A stretch of 64,000 bases of DNA, taken from Pedobacter xixiisoli. Lineage in GTDB: Bacteria > Bacteroidota > Bacteroidia > Sphingobacteriales > Sphingobacteriaceae. The notes beneath the pieces are model-generated. The model was not told the origin of the DNA. It did no database searches and was given only the letters and a program-made list of their open reading frames with translations. Each line of letters opens with the position of its first letter. Position 1 is the stretch's first letter. The position numbers were made by a program, and so were the translations under genes. The stretch covers positions 496,001 to 560,000 of the forward strand of contig NZ_OCMT01000001.1 of NCBI RefSeq assembly GCF_900215335.1, read 5' to 3'. Positions 54,690 through 63,279 of this stretch are shown piece after piece.

Positions 54690-55357
54690 TGAAAAAGCTA
54701 TTTTACATTCTGATATTATCGGTTTTCGTGTTTTCTTGTAAGAAAGATAGTGGTGATGATGAAAAGATAGCGCTTGTTAGCCCAGCGAAAGGTGAACTTT
54801 GTACTTCGGGCCGTATTGTGAGTTCAACAAGTAGTACGGTTATGTTTAAGTGGGCACCCATTTCTGGAGGTAGAGACTATCAAATTACTTTTAAAAACTT
54901 AGCACTTGGTACAACAGAAAGTAAATTTATCGATGGATCTGGTGTTTATGAACATGCATTATTAAGAAATACGCCGTACTCATGGCAGGTAACTGCTGTA
55001 GCATCTAATGGAAAAACCATAGCTAGTGAAACTTGGAATTTTCATAATGCTACTCAGGGCGACATTTCTTTCGCTCCTTATGCTGCGGAGCTTATCTCAC
55101 CCAAAAAAAATGCAATATTGGCTCAAGGTACAACTAAAGTAACGTTAATTTGGAAAGGGAGCGATGAAGAAAATGACATTGAGGAATACGAAGTTTATTT
55201 CGGAAAAACCATAACCCCGTCTTTTTATCAGAATACTAAAGAGACTGTAATAGACATTCCAATAGAGGCGGGGTCTACTTACTACTGGAAGATTTTAACG
55301 AAAGATAAAAAGGGAAATATTTCTTATTCTGATCTTGGGATATTCAAGACTAATTAG
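54689..55357 (+). CDS. Lipoprotein with fibronectin type III-like domains
   Basis: A 222-residue lipoprotein (signal ILILSVFVFSC, then KKDSGDDEK, an acidic run after Cys that could direct it to the surface). Two FnIII-like units are visible: about 30-115 (LVSPAKGELCTSGRI to YSWQVTAVASNG) and about 130-220 (LISPKKNAILAQG to YYWKILTKDKKGN). The ATG shares one base with the stop of the giant FG-GAP gene (TAATG), so the two are translationally coupled. They probably work together on the cell surface. Confidence 0.85.
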   Translation: MKKLFYILILSVFVFSCKKDSGDDEKIALVSPAKGELCTSGRIVSSTSSTVMFKWAPISGGRDYQITFKNLALGTTESKFIDGSGVYEHALLRNTPYSWQVTAVASNGKTIASETWNFHNATQGDISFAPYAAELISPKKNAILAQGTTKVTLIWKGSDEENDIEEYEVYFGKTITPSFYQNTKETVIDIPIEAGSTYYWKILTKDKKGNISYSDLGIFKTN

Positions 55358-55480
55358 ATGATAACCATGGGTATAACTACTTACTTATGGTTCAATTTTT
55401 ACCCCGTATCCTCTGCTTGATTCTTTCTTAAATCGATTAAAAGCCTCAAATCATCCATAAAACGGTTCAAGTTTTTCCTT

Positions 55481-55526
55481 GCATCACACAAAGCTCCCCA
55501 TTTTCATGAGGAGCTTTGTGCGATGC
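55481..55526. terminator. Hairpin terminator after the lipoprotein gene
   Basis: GCATCACACAAAGCTCC (55481-55497) faces GGAGCTTTGTGCGATGC (55510-55526) with a single mismatch. It stands about 120 bases after the stop. There is no long T-run, so it may work as an RNA-end stabiliser or repeat instead. Confidence 0.5.
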
Positions 55527-55647
55527 TTAAATAGCCTTCTAATAGTACTCTGATACTTCTAGTACAGGCCGCAGGCATTTGCAAGCGAGGGGTTCGGAAA
55601 AAATAAACTGAGACTTGATCATTGATGGATATTCCTAGAACAATAAA

Positions 55648-56016
55648 TCAACCTTCAATATTCAAACGCTTTAAAATAACTGAACGTAAATGCGCTTCAT
55701 TTGTATCGCCCCAATTTCCCAATGCAGCGATTACGGGAATTACCGTTTGGCCGAACTCCGTTAAACTGTATTCTACTTTTGGCGGTACTACAGGATAGAT
55801 TTTCTTGGTGATCAAGTCGTGGTCTTCGAGTTCTTTTAACTGAATATTAAGCACTCGTCTTGTGGCATCTGGAATTTTTCGTTGTAGTTCACTTGGACGC
55901 TGATGTCCTTGGTGGATAAACCATAACAAACGGATCTTCCATTTTCCGTAGAGCACTTCGCCAATCAAATCTAAACCACAATTGAGGTTTGGTGTAATTT
56001 TTCTTTCATACATCAA
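55648..56016 (-). CDS. HxlR-family transcriptional regulator
   Basis: A 122-residue winged-helix protein with the HxlR pattern: NLNCGLDLIGEVLYGKWKIR, then RPSELQRKIPDATRRVLNIQ and LITKKIYPVVPPKVEYSLTE. A single Cys near residue 13 is the usual sensing position in HypR/YodB-type members that respond to quinones, diamide or aldehydes. It is divergent from the SDR gene with about 120 bases between, the usual set-up where the regulator controls its neighbour. Confidence 0.92.
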   Translation of the reverse strand: MMYERKITPNLNCGLDLIGEVLYGKWKIRLLWFIHQGHQRPSELQRKIPDATRRVLNIQLKELEDHDLITKKIYPVVPPKVEYSLTEFGQTVIPVIAALGNWGDTNEAHLRSVILKRLNIEG

Positions 56017-56047
56017 ACAAATGTAAACCTATGTTCCAAATTGTGCA

Positions 56048-56070
56048 ATAGGGGAAAAATTTATCCCTAT
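56048..56070. promoter_or_regulatory. Candidate HxlR operator
   Basis: ATAGGG (56048-56053) and CCCTAT (56065-56070) are inverted around an 11-base AT-rich centre in the HxlR/SDR intergenic region, a size and place fitting a dimeric regulator. Confidence 0.35.
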
Positions 56071-56137
56071 CCGAATCGTAACTCCGTACTTGTGAGAACT
56101 ATACATAAGTCTGAATTTTGTCCTAAACAATTAAACA

Positions 56138-56932
56138 ATGAAACAGGATTTTAATTTCAATAATGAGTTATCAGGCAAAATTGCTTTGGTAACTGGTGGC
56201 ACAAAAGGAGCCGGAAGTGCAATTGCAGAAAGGCTTTTACAAGCTGGGGCAACAGTAATTATTACTGCACGAAATGCACCTGAAAAGGAAAATAACAACT
56301 TACATTTTATTCCTTCCGATTTAAGCCAAGCAAAAGATGCACAAAAAGTAGTGAACGAAATACTATCCACTTATGGAAAACTAGATATTTTGATCAATAA
56401 TTTGGGTTCCTCAGTTACGCCTGCCGGAGGTTTTGCAGCTTTAAGCGATGAAGATTGGGTGTTGACCTTACAAGCTAATCTACTTGCTCCTGTGCGACTT
56501 GACAGAGGGTTTTTACCGCAAATGATTGAACGAAAAACTGGTGTGATCATTCACATTGCTTCTATTCAAGGTAAACTACCACTTTATGATTCTACCTTAC
56601 CTTATGCCGCTGCGAAAGCAGGATTGATTAATTACAGTAAAAGTTTATCTAACGAAGTGGCACCAAAAGGTGTGCGTGTACTTACGGTTTCGCCTGGATG
56701 GATCAACACCACAGCATCAAAAGCTTGGCTGAGTGAAATTGCAAGAAATGCGAACAGTACTGTAGAAGAAGCGCAACAAGGTGTAATGGATGCCTTGGGT
56801 GGAATTCCTTTTGGCAGACCTGCTGAACCAGAAGAAGTAGCAGAATTAGTTGGCTTTTTGGTTTCGCCAAGAGCTAATTATTTAACAGGGACAAATTTTG
56901 TAATAGACGGGGGCACTGTGCCCACAATTTAA
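56138..56932 (+). CDS. Short-chain dehydrogenase/reductase
   Basis: A 264-residue classical SDR. The NAD(P) motif TGGTKGAGSAIAERLLQAG is near residues 19-38, followed by NNLGSS. The catalytic Ser is in IHIASIQGKLPL and the YxxxK in LPYAAAKAGLINY. The C-terminus ends with TGTNFVIDGGT. It oxidises or reduces a carbonyl or alcohol; the substrate is unknown. It is divergent from an HxlR regulator and followed after about 20 bases by an NTF2-like gene, suggesting a small-molecule stress or detoxification unit. Confidence 0.92.
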   Translation: MKQDFNFNNELSGKIALVTGGTKGAGSAIAERLLQAGATVIITARNAPEKENNNLHFIPSDLSQAKDAQKVVNEILSTYGKLDILINNLGSSVTPAGGFAALSDEDWVLTLQANLLAPVRLDRGFLPQMIERKTGVIIHIASIQGKLPLYDSTLPYAAAKAGLINYSKSLSNEVAPKGVRVLTVSPGWINTTASKAWLSEIARNANSTVEEAQQGVMDALGGIPFGRPAEPEEVAELVGFLVSPRANYLTGTNFVIDGGTVPTI

Positions 56933-56952
56933 TCATCTAAAAAAATAAAAAT

Positions 56953-57267
56953 ATGAACTTACCCAAAGTAATCGTAGAATTAGTAAAAACACAAAACAAC
57001 TTTGATAGCGCTGCTTACGCAAAATGTTTTACAGCAACAGCAGTAGTTTTTGACGAGGGCAAAACACATCATGGCAGAAAAGAAATAGAAACTTGGATTG
57101 AAAAGGCCAACAAGGAATATCAGGCAATAATGAAGCCTCTTGAATATTCGGAAACAGCACAAACGCTGAGAACTGAAGTTTCAGGAACGTTTCCAGGAAG
57201 CCCGATTATAATGACTTATCATTATGAATTTGAGGATGGATTAATTCAATCGTTAAAAATTGTGTAA
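56953..57267 (+). CDS. NTF2-like (SnoaL-type) small protein
   Basis: A 104-residue protein with the NTF2/SnoaL cone fold pattern: VELVKTQNNFDSAAYAKCFT, VVFDEGKTHHGRKEIETWIE, and a C-terminal FPGSPIIMTYHYEFEDGLIQ. Such proteins can be isomerases, cyclases or binding proteins. It directly follows the SDR gene, so it is likely in the same operon. No catalytic residues can be assigned with confidence. Confidence 0.85.
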   Translation: MNLPKVIVELVKTQNNFDSAAYAKCFTATAVVFDEGKTHHGRKEIETWIEKANKEYQAIMKPLEYSETAQTLRTEVSGTFPGSPIIMTYHYEFEDGLIQSLKIV

Positions 57268-57286
57268 GGCTAGTTTAGTAGCTGCT

Positions 57287-57527
57287 CCCCTCTGGTTTAA
57301 GTGTTCGCTCTTTCAGCGGTCACTTAAACCATAAATGCAAACGAAGACTACCGATAAATCGGTACAAGTTATGTTTGGAAATAATTATACAACAAAGTCA
57401 TAAAAACAAAACCACTAAACATCGGTCATTCTTTAAAATAATTTAATACACAAAGATATTTCGGTTTGGAGACCTAGGGTTTTAAGAGAGATTTAAGTGA
57501 CACTGCGGAACACTTAAACCAGAGGGG
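57287..57527. mobile_element. Candidate 241-bp MITE-like element
   Basis: The ends are 20-bp perfect inverted repeats: CCCCTCTGGTTTAAGTGTTC (57287-57306) and its complement (57508-57527). Inside each, a degenerate second repeat (GTCACTTAAACC; ATTTAAGTGACAC) extends the similarity. There is no coding frame within. I found no clear target-site duplication. It fills most of the gap after the NTF2-like gene. Confidence 0.6.
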
Positions 57528-57708
57528 TGGCTTTTAAACACGGTAGTTTTATCGGACTTTGCTTCCTAAAAGTCATTTTGAATACTCGATATATTATTTC
57601 TATTACCTTAAAATAATTGCTAACTATTTTAGAAAACTAAAGATATTAGTATATTTGTTTTTGTGATTGGCAAACACAATCATATTGTTTTAATTAAGCT
57701 GACCGACC

Positions 57709-58275
57709 ATGAGAGTAAATATCAAAACCGAAAATAGGGCAATGGAAAGGCTGGAGCCAATCCTTAAGGAAACTTTTGCTGGACTAAATTATTTGAACGT
57801 GAGTGAGGATAGCGAATATTTTTATATGGAATTTGCCTCAGCCACCAAGGATATGGCAAAGGTGATGCGTGAATTGGATGGTTTGGTTAAGCCTTATATC
57901 CACAAATATGGTGATGAAAATACAGCTTATGTTTTCCATATCTACAAAGGAAAAGAGTTGGTCAATATTATTCGATATCATGAAAAACACTATGGCTATC
58001 GGGTAGCGGTTAAAACGGATGGAGAAGTACAACAACTATTTGTAGTGGACCTCTTGGGTATTGGTGATTATTCGGTTTTCAATCAGCACTTTGAACAATT
58101 AGGTTTGATGTACAGACCAGTGCGTACACCTGCTATTGGACAGTATCGTATGGATCTTCCTACTTCATTTTCGGATGCTGGTTATTGGGCTACTTCGAGT
58201 AAAGTTTTGAAGCCTTATCTGGAAAAGATTGTAAAGGGCATTGCTGCACAATTAAACAGGGATACTGGTGCTTAA
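57709..58275 (+). CDS. Hypothetical protein, 188 residues
   Basis: A 188-residue soluble protein without a signal peptide or membrane helix. It is mixed alpha/beta with charged N-terminal helices (ENRAMERLEPILKETFAGLN; ATKDMAKVMRELDGLVKPYI) and a central beta region (YGYRVAVKTDGEVQQLFVVD). I do not recognise the family. The codon use and start look normal. It sits between the MITE-like element and the AraC gene, separated from the latter by 24 bases and convergent with it. Confidence 0.6.
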   Translation: MRVNIKTENRAMERLEPILKETFAGLNYLNVSEDSEYFYMEFASATKDMAKVMRELDGLVKPYIHKYGDENTAYVFHIYKGKELVNIIRYHEKHYGYRVAVKTDGEVQQLFVVDLLGIGDYSVFNQHFEQLGLMYRPVRTPAIGQYRMDLPTSFSDAGYWATSSKVLKPYLEKIVKGIAAQLNRDTGA

Positions 58276-58298
58276 TATGTTAAAAATAATAGTCATGG

Positions 58299-59186
58299 TC
58301 AATTAAAAGCGTGTCTAAACTCTAGCGGTGTCTTTTGGGTTTTAGCCTTGAACAATTTGCTAAAGGACTGTGAATGCTCAAAACCCAAGATGTAAGCGAT
58401 CTCGCTAATGCTCAGATTTGTACTAGACAGTTTCTCTTTTGCACTTTCGATCAATTTATAGTGTATGTACTGTGTAGCGTTCTGTCCAATGAGTACCCTG
58501 AGCAAGTCGCTGAGATAACCTGCAGAGATGTTGAGCTGATCGGAAACGTATTGTACGGAGGGTAGACCTTGTTCGAGACCTTTCTGCTGATTAAAATATT
58601 CATCAAGTATAGCTTCTGTTTGTTGTAATAGGTCGGTATGTGGTACTTTTCTAGTAAGGAATTGTCTTTTGTAGAAGCGGTTGGCATAGTTCAATAAAAG
58701 GTCAAGCTGGGCAATCACCACGTCCTGACTGAATTCATCGATGCGGTTGTCCAATTCTTCTTTGATGATTTGAAATACCGATAAGATGGTCTTTCTTTCT
58801 TTGTCTGAAAGATGCAGCGCCTCATTTACGGCATAAGAGAAATAAGCATATTGTTTGATTTTTTTTGCTAATGGCGTGCCTAGCAGATAATCTGGATGGA
58901 CCAATAGAACAAACCATTCGGCGCTACCGCTATATTCTGTACTTCCTACCAACTGGTTGGGGGCAAGGAACATCATACTACCTTCATCGAAATCATAATA
59001 ATGCTGTCCATAGCGTACTCTGCCTTTGTTGTCTATGATAAAGGTAATTTTATAAAAACTTAAGACATCATAGGCGGGAAACTGTATGGCGTCGAAGCAA
59101 CTGTCTTTACGCATGTGCGTTAAACCATTGTGGCTCATCCAAATGGCGGTATAAAAGAACAAACTGCTGGCCTGTACGCCCAACAT
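58299..59186 (-). CDS. AraC-family transcriptional regulator, 5' end probably lost
   Basis: The frame encodes 295 residues, but homology to AraC-type regulators appears to begin only around residue 25 (MRKDSCFDAIQFPAYDVLSF). The cupin-like sensor (VRYGQHYYDFDEGSMMFLAP NQLVG) and a C-terminal double HTH (VQYVSDQLNISAGYLSDLLR; ISEIAYILGFEHSQSFSKLF) are complete. The first codons (MLGVQASSLFFYT) are antisense to the adjacent hydrolase gene. Family members usually have some 25-40 more residues before the sensor. A translatable ATG remains at 59114 or 59138, so a shortened protein could be made. Confidence 0.75.
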   Translation of the reverse strand: MLGVQASSLFFYTAIWMSHNGLTHMRKDSCFDAIQFPAYDVLSFYKITFIIDNKGRVRYGQHYYDFDEGSMMFLAPNQLVGSTEYSGSAEWFVLLVHPDYLLGTPLAKKIKQYAYFSYAVNEALHLSDKERKTILSVFQIIKEELDNRIDEFSQDVVIAQLDLLLNYANRFYKRQFLTRKVPHTDLLQQTEAILDEYFNQQKGLEQGLPSVQYVSDQLNISAGYLSDLLRVLIGQNATQYIHYKLIESAKEKLSSTNLSISEIAYILGFEHSQSFSKLFKAKTQKTPLEFRHAFN

Positions 59187-59951
59187 TTAGCGGAAAAAGG
59201 ATACATCGCCATTGCAGCTGATGCCGCTTATCAAGGAGCTAGTGGTGGTGAGCCTCTTCGTACCGACAAACCAGCATTTAGAACAGAAGATATTAGAGGA
59301 ATGGCAGATTTTATCAGTCATTATCCAGGGGTAGATGCCAACCGTTTGGGCGCATTAGGTATTTGCGGTGGTGGCGGTTATACGTTAAAAGCAGCACAAT
59401 CAGACAAGCGTTTAAAAGCTGTGGCTACCTTAAGTATGTTCAATTCTGGCGAAGTGAGAAGAAATGGTTTTCAAAATTCTCAATTAAATACCGTGCAGGA
59501 ACGCTTACAGAAAGCAACTGAAGCTCGAGAACAGGAAGCGGCGGGTGGTGAAATCATTTATGCAGGTGTGTCTAGTATCACCGATGAGGAGATTGCGAAA
59601 ACCAAACCTGATTTGTATCGTGAAGGATATGAATATTATTACCGTTCGCATGCGCATCCCAATTCTACATTTTTGTACACGATGAGTAGCTTGCTTGATT
59701 TGATGACTTGGGATGCTACTGCTGGTATCGACTTAATAAATCAGCCTCTTTTGATGATAGCGGGCAGCAAAGCTGATACAAAGTACATGACTGATGAAGT
59801 CTTTGGAAAAGCTGTTAATACAGTCGAAAAAGAACTTTTTGTCATTGATGGAGCTACGCACATACAAACCTATTGGAAACCAGAATATGTTTCTAAAGGT
59901 GTCAATAAATTAGTCGAATTTTATCAAAAAACCTTAATAAATAGAAAATGA
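59124..59951 (+). pseudogene. Alpha/beta hydrolase, N-terminally truncated
   Basis: About 275 residues remain of a hydrolase normally some 60-70 longer. The surviving part starts in the oxyanion-region strand (TIVAHPNGGIKEQTAGLYAQ), has the nucleophile elbow variant LGICGGGGYTLKAA (GICGGG, where a serine is more usual) and a late HIQTY with the probable catalytic His. A stop (59121-59123) lies directly upstream and there is no plausible promoter or signal peptide. A GTG at 59130 could initiate. The 5' end abuts the AraC gene, also without its 5' end. Confidence 0.7.
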
Positions 59952-60419
59952 AGTTTAAACTGAATTTTGTGATTCCATTAGTTTTGCTTACGATGACGGC
60001 ATTTGGACAGGATAAAATTACTGAAGGTACAGCTTCTGCTATTTTTCCTTTAGGCTCAAAAGTGAAGAATGGAAATTTTACTGGTGAGGTTTGGCTGCAG
60101 ATGTTGGTTCCTAATGATACGGTGTACAATAGCAATATTGGTTCGGTAACTTTTGCACCAGGTGCCAGAATCAATTGGCATTACCACCCCGGCGGACAAC
60201 TGCTACTGGTTACAGATGGAAAAGGCTTATATCAAGAAGAGGGGAAACCCTATTGAAACCATTAAGAAGGGAGACGTTATAAAATGCCCACCCGAGATTA
60301 AGCACTGGCATGACGCTACACCTCATCATCAGATGATACATATTGCCATTGGTACAAATACACAGAAAGGTAGTGTAATCTGGTTAGCACCGGTAACAGA
60401 ACGAGAGTATAGACAATAA
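59948..60419 (+). pseudogene. Secreted cupin-domain protein, frameshifted
   Basis: The first frame (59948-60256) encodes a signal peptide (FVIPLVLLTMTAFGQ) and the first half of a cupin: VTFAPGARINWHYHPGGQLL LVTDGKG, stopping at TGA after GKPY. The rest continues one frame over: NPIETIKKGDVIKCPPEIKH WHDATPHHQMIHIAIG, ending 60419. A single extra base in the GGGGAAACCC tract (60241-60250) explains it. The metal-binding histidines (HYHPGG, HWHDA) are split between the halves. It directly follows the truncated hydrolase. Confidence 0.8.
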
Positions 60420-60609
60420 AATCAAAGTCTGCTAAAAGTAATTAGATACTTATTGATTTATGATGCAAGATTTGCTTAGTATTAATTTCAACAAAAAAGC
60501 ATTTAACTTGTTATAAATAGCTGTAAATTGTATTTGCCAAATTTAAATTAATAAGTGCATTGATTTGAAATTATTAACATACATCAAGAACTTTAAATAG
60601 GAGGTACGC

Positions 60610-60617
60610 TAACTTTG
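60610..60617 (+). promoter_or_regulatory. Candidate -7 element for the YceI gene
   Basis: TAACTTTG matches TAnnTTTG, 54 bases before the ATG at 60672. Confidence 0.5.
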
Positions 60618-60671
60618 TGACCTTAATTTATAGTTGAATTAAGCTAAATTTTAATCATAAAAAACAAAAAA

Positions 60672-61343
60672 ATGAGAAAATTACTTTTTGCGCTTCCTGC
60701 GCTTTTTTTACTGGCTTCTTGTGGAGGTTCTTCTAATAATAATGCAGAAACAACTACCGAGCAGGCTGCTGCCGAACAAAAAGGTGAAAGTTTCGCCATT
60801 GACACCCTTACTACTTCGGTAGATTGGAAAGGCGCTCACAAAGGAGGTTTAGCACCACGTTGGGGTAAAATTGGTGTAAATTTAGGAACTGTTTCTGTAG
60901 CAAAAGATTCTTTAACAGGTGGTGAGTTTTTGATCAATATGAACTCTCTAACTGTAGATCCGGCATCTGTAACAGAAGAAGGTAAAAAAGCTACAGATCT
61001 CGAAGGACACTTGAAAGGTGCAGATTTCTTTGACGTAGCTAAAGCGCCAACTGCAAAGTTTGTAATTACCAAAGTTGAACCATATGCAGCAACAAAAGAA
61101 GCTAGTTTAACTGCTGATCCTAATTATTTGATTAGTGGAAATTTGACGCTTAAAGATAGTACGTTAAACGTAACGTTTCCAGCTAAAGTTCAGGTAACTC
61201 CAACTTCGGTTACTGCAACTGCTAAATTTGTAATTGATAGAAGTGCTTGGGGAATCAATTATAAAACAGAGGGAAGTCCTGAAAACTGGATGATTTCAAA
61301 AGACGTAGAGATTGGACTTACCATTAATGCTAAGAAAAACTAA
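60672..61343 (+). CDS. YceI-family lipoprotein
   Basis: A 223-residue protein with a lipoprotein signal (LFALPALFLLASC, Cys17) and a Ser/Asn/Glu-rich linker. The YceI lipocalin-like domain follows (about 40-220): TSVDWKGAHKGGLAPRWGKI, FLINMNSLTVD, LEGHLKGADFFDVAKAPTAK FVITKV and WGINYKTEG near the C-terminus. YceI proteins bind isoprenoid-like lipids and are periplasmic. It is monocistronic with a strong terminator. Confidence 0.93.
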   Translation: MRKLLFALPALFLLASCGGSSNNNAETTTEQAAAEQKGESFAIDTLTTSVDWKGAHKGGLAPRWGKIGVNLGTVSVAKDSLTGGEFLINMNSLTVDPASVTEEGKKATDLEGHLKGADFFDVAKAPTAKFVITKVEPYAATKEASLTADPNYLISGNLTLKDSTLNVTFPAKVQVTPTSVTATAKFVIDRSAWGINYKTEGSPENWMISKDVEIGLTINAKKN

Positions 61344-61364
61344 TGTGAAAGCATTTGTAAATTA

Positions 61365-61402
61365 AAAACAGCCTAGCAAGAAAATTACTAGGCTGTTTTT
61401 TT
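61365..61402 (+). terminator. Terminator of the YceI gene
   Basis: AAAACAGCCTAG (61365-61376), 11-base loop, CTAGGCTGTTTT (61388-61399), then further T. The A-run on the other side gives weaker minus-strand activity too. Confidence 0.9.
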
Positions 61403-61530
61403 ATAGTATTGATATGTTTTTAAATAGTTCGTTATCAGGTTTTCAACTGAAGTTTAGATGAAACTTGTTCATTTGAAATCTTTCAGTTGTTTTATATGTA
61501 AAGAGCTAAATAAGCTTTTAAAGATCATAC

Positions 61531-63207
61531 CTACCAGTAAATGCTGTAAAGTGCAGTTAGAAGTCCTATAATGATAATTGCACCCACAGCAAAACTGCGT
61601 GAGGTTTTAAACATATTGACGTCAATCTCAAGTCCTTTAGACTCTGCTGCACTAACTTTTTGTACTTTACTGATGATGTACATGCCAATGATACAGAAAA
61701 GAAATACAAATCCCATTCTATCAATAAAAGGTATTTCGTAAACACCTTCCCCGTTTTTAACAGCAAATCCTGTTGAAGCTAACCATGAAAGGTCTGCAAA
61801 ATTTGGTAATACTTTTAAGATTAGCGACATGATAAAACCACCAATAGTTGCGAATAGGGCAGCAGTTGAAGTGGTTTTCTTCCAGAAGAAACCTAGAATG
61901 AACATGGCAAATATTCCTGGAGATACAAAACCAGTATACTCTTGTATGTATTGGAAGCCACCTTTTTTATCGATACCTAAATGCGGTGCAATGATTACTG
62001 CAAGCAACATGGCAACTACAATAGTGATCTTACCAGTTGTAATCAAATTTTTTTCTGTCGCTTTGGTGTTAAATACTTTTTTGTAAACATCTAAAGTAAA
62101 TATGGTAGCGATACTATTTGCTTTTCCAGCTAAAGATGCTACCACAGCAGCGGTTAATGCAGCGAAAGAAAGTCCTTTTAATCCGGCAGGTAGTAAATTT
62201 AATAGGACTGGGTAAGCACGATCAGGATTTACTGAACCTCCATGTACCATTTCACTTTGAAAATGACCTTCTTTATAAAGGACATAAGCCGCGATACCTG
62301 GCAATACTACAATAACGGGCATCAATAATTTTAAGAATGCTGCGAATAATAAACCGCCTCTAGCCGTATTCAAATCGGCTCCTAATGCTCTTTGAGTAAT
62401 GTATTGATTACATCCCCAGTAATTTAAGTTTACAATCCACATACCGCCAATCAGCACCGAAAGCCCAGGTAAATCCATGTAATTCTCATTTTCTGGTTTT
62501 AGAATCATTTGGAAATGCTCTGAAGCTTTAGTGGTCATTAAACTATAGCCTTCAAATATTCCTTTAGTACCATAATGTTCAGAAACCAGATTAAGCGCTA
62601 AATAGGTCGTGGCTAATCCTCCAAGTATTAAAAAGAACACTTGTATTACATCGGTATAGCCTATTACTTTCATTCCACCAAGGGTGATGATGATTGCAAA
62701 AATTGCAATGGCATACATACAGGCCTCGATACTGAAACCAGAAATGCTACTCACCGCCAATGCACCGAGATAAAGGATAGAAGTAAGGTTTACAACCACA
62801 TAAAGTAGCAACCAAAATACCGCCATGATCATCGCTACAGTGCCATTGTACCGCTGATGTAGAAATTGAGGCATGGTGGCAATTTTGTTCTTCAGATAAA
62901 CTGGAATAAAGAAAACTGCTACGATAATAAGGGTAAGTGCTGCCATCCATTCGTAGGTAGCAATGGCCAATCCCATTTTAAAGCCAGATCCGCTCATGCC
63001 TATAAACTGCTCGGCAGATATGTTTGAAGCAATTAATGATGCTCCAATAGCCCACCATGTTAAAGAGCCTTCGGCAAGGAAGTAATCTTTTGAATCTGAT
63101 GTAGCTGATTTTTTCTTCTTATAAATATAGAGACCGTATGCGGCAACAATAATAAAATATACCGCAAATACGATATAGTCCTTTGCTTCTAATAAATTGG
63201 TTTTCAT
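61531..63207 (-). CDS. Sodium/sugar symporter (SSS family)
   Basis: A 558-residue membrane protein with about 14 helices and the SSS family pattern: DYFLAEGSLTWWAIGASLIA SNISAEQFIGMSGSGF near the N-terminus, WIVNLNYWGCNQYITQRALG in the middle and LSFAALTAAVVASLAGKANS IATIFTLDVYKK later, matching SGLT-type transporters. It imports a solute with Na+. Location next to galK on the same strand suggests galactose or a related sugar. It starts 73 bases downstream of galK, so it is likely in the same operon. Confidence 0.92.
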   Translation of the reverse strand: MKTNLLEAKDYIVFAVYFIIVAAYGLYIYKKKKSATSDSKDYFLAEGSLTWWAIGASLIASNISAEQFIGMSGSGFKMGLAIATYEWMAALTLIIVAVFFIPVYLKNKIATMPQFLHQRYNGTVAMIMAVFWLLLYVVVNLTSILYLGALAVSSISGFSIEACMYAIAIFAIIITLGGMKVIGYTDVIQVFFLILGGLATTYLALNLVSEHYGTKGIFEGYSLMTTKASEHFQMILKPENENYMDLPGLSVLIGGMWIVNLNYWGCNQYITQRALGADLNTARGGLLFAAFLKLLMPVIVVLPGIAAYVLYKEGHFQSEMVHGGSVNPDRAYPVLLNLLPAGLKGLSFAALTAAVVASLAGKANSIATIFTLDVYKKVFNTKATEKNLITTGKITIVVAMLLAVIIAPHLGIDKKGGFQYIQEYTGFVSPGIFAMFILGFFWKKTTSTAALFATIGGFIMSLILKVLPNFADLSWLASTGFAVKNGEGVYEIPFIDRMGFVFLFCIIGMYIISKVQKVSAAESKGLEIDVNMFKTSRSFAVGAIIIIGLLTALYSIYW

Positions 63208-63279
63208 CGAATATTTTTTTAGTTCATTGGTTCAATTTGATAATTGGTATTTATTTCAATCTTCATTGATCTTATCGGG

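Noticed and set aside
48366..55357. tRNA-anchored genomic island containing the FG-GAP gene
   Set aside because: No integrase and no repeat of the tRNA 3' end was seen in the window.
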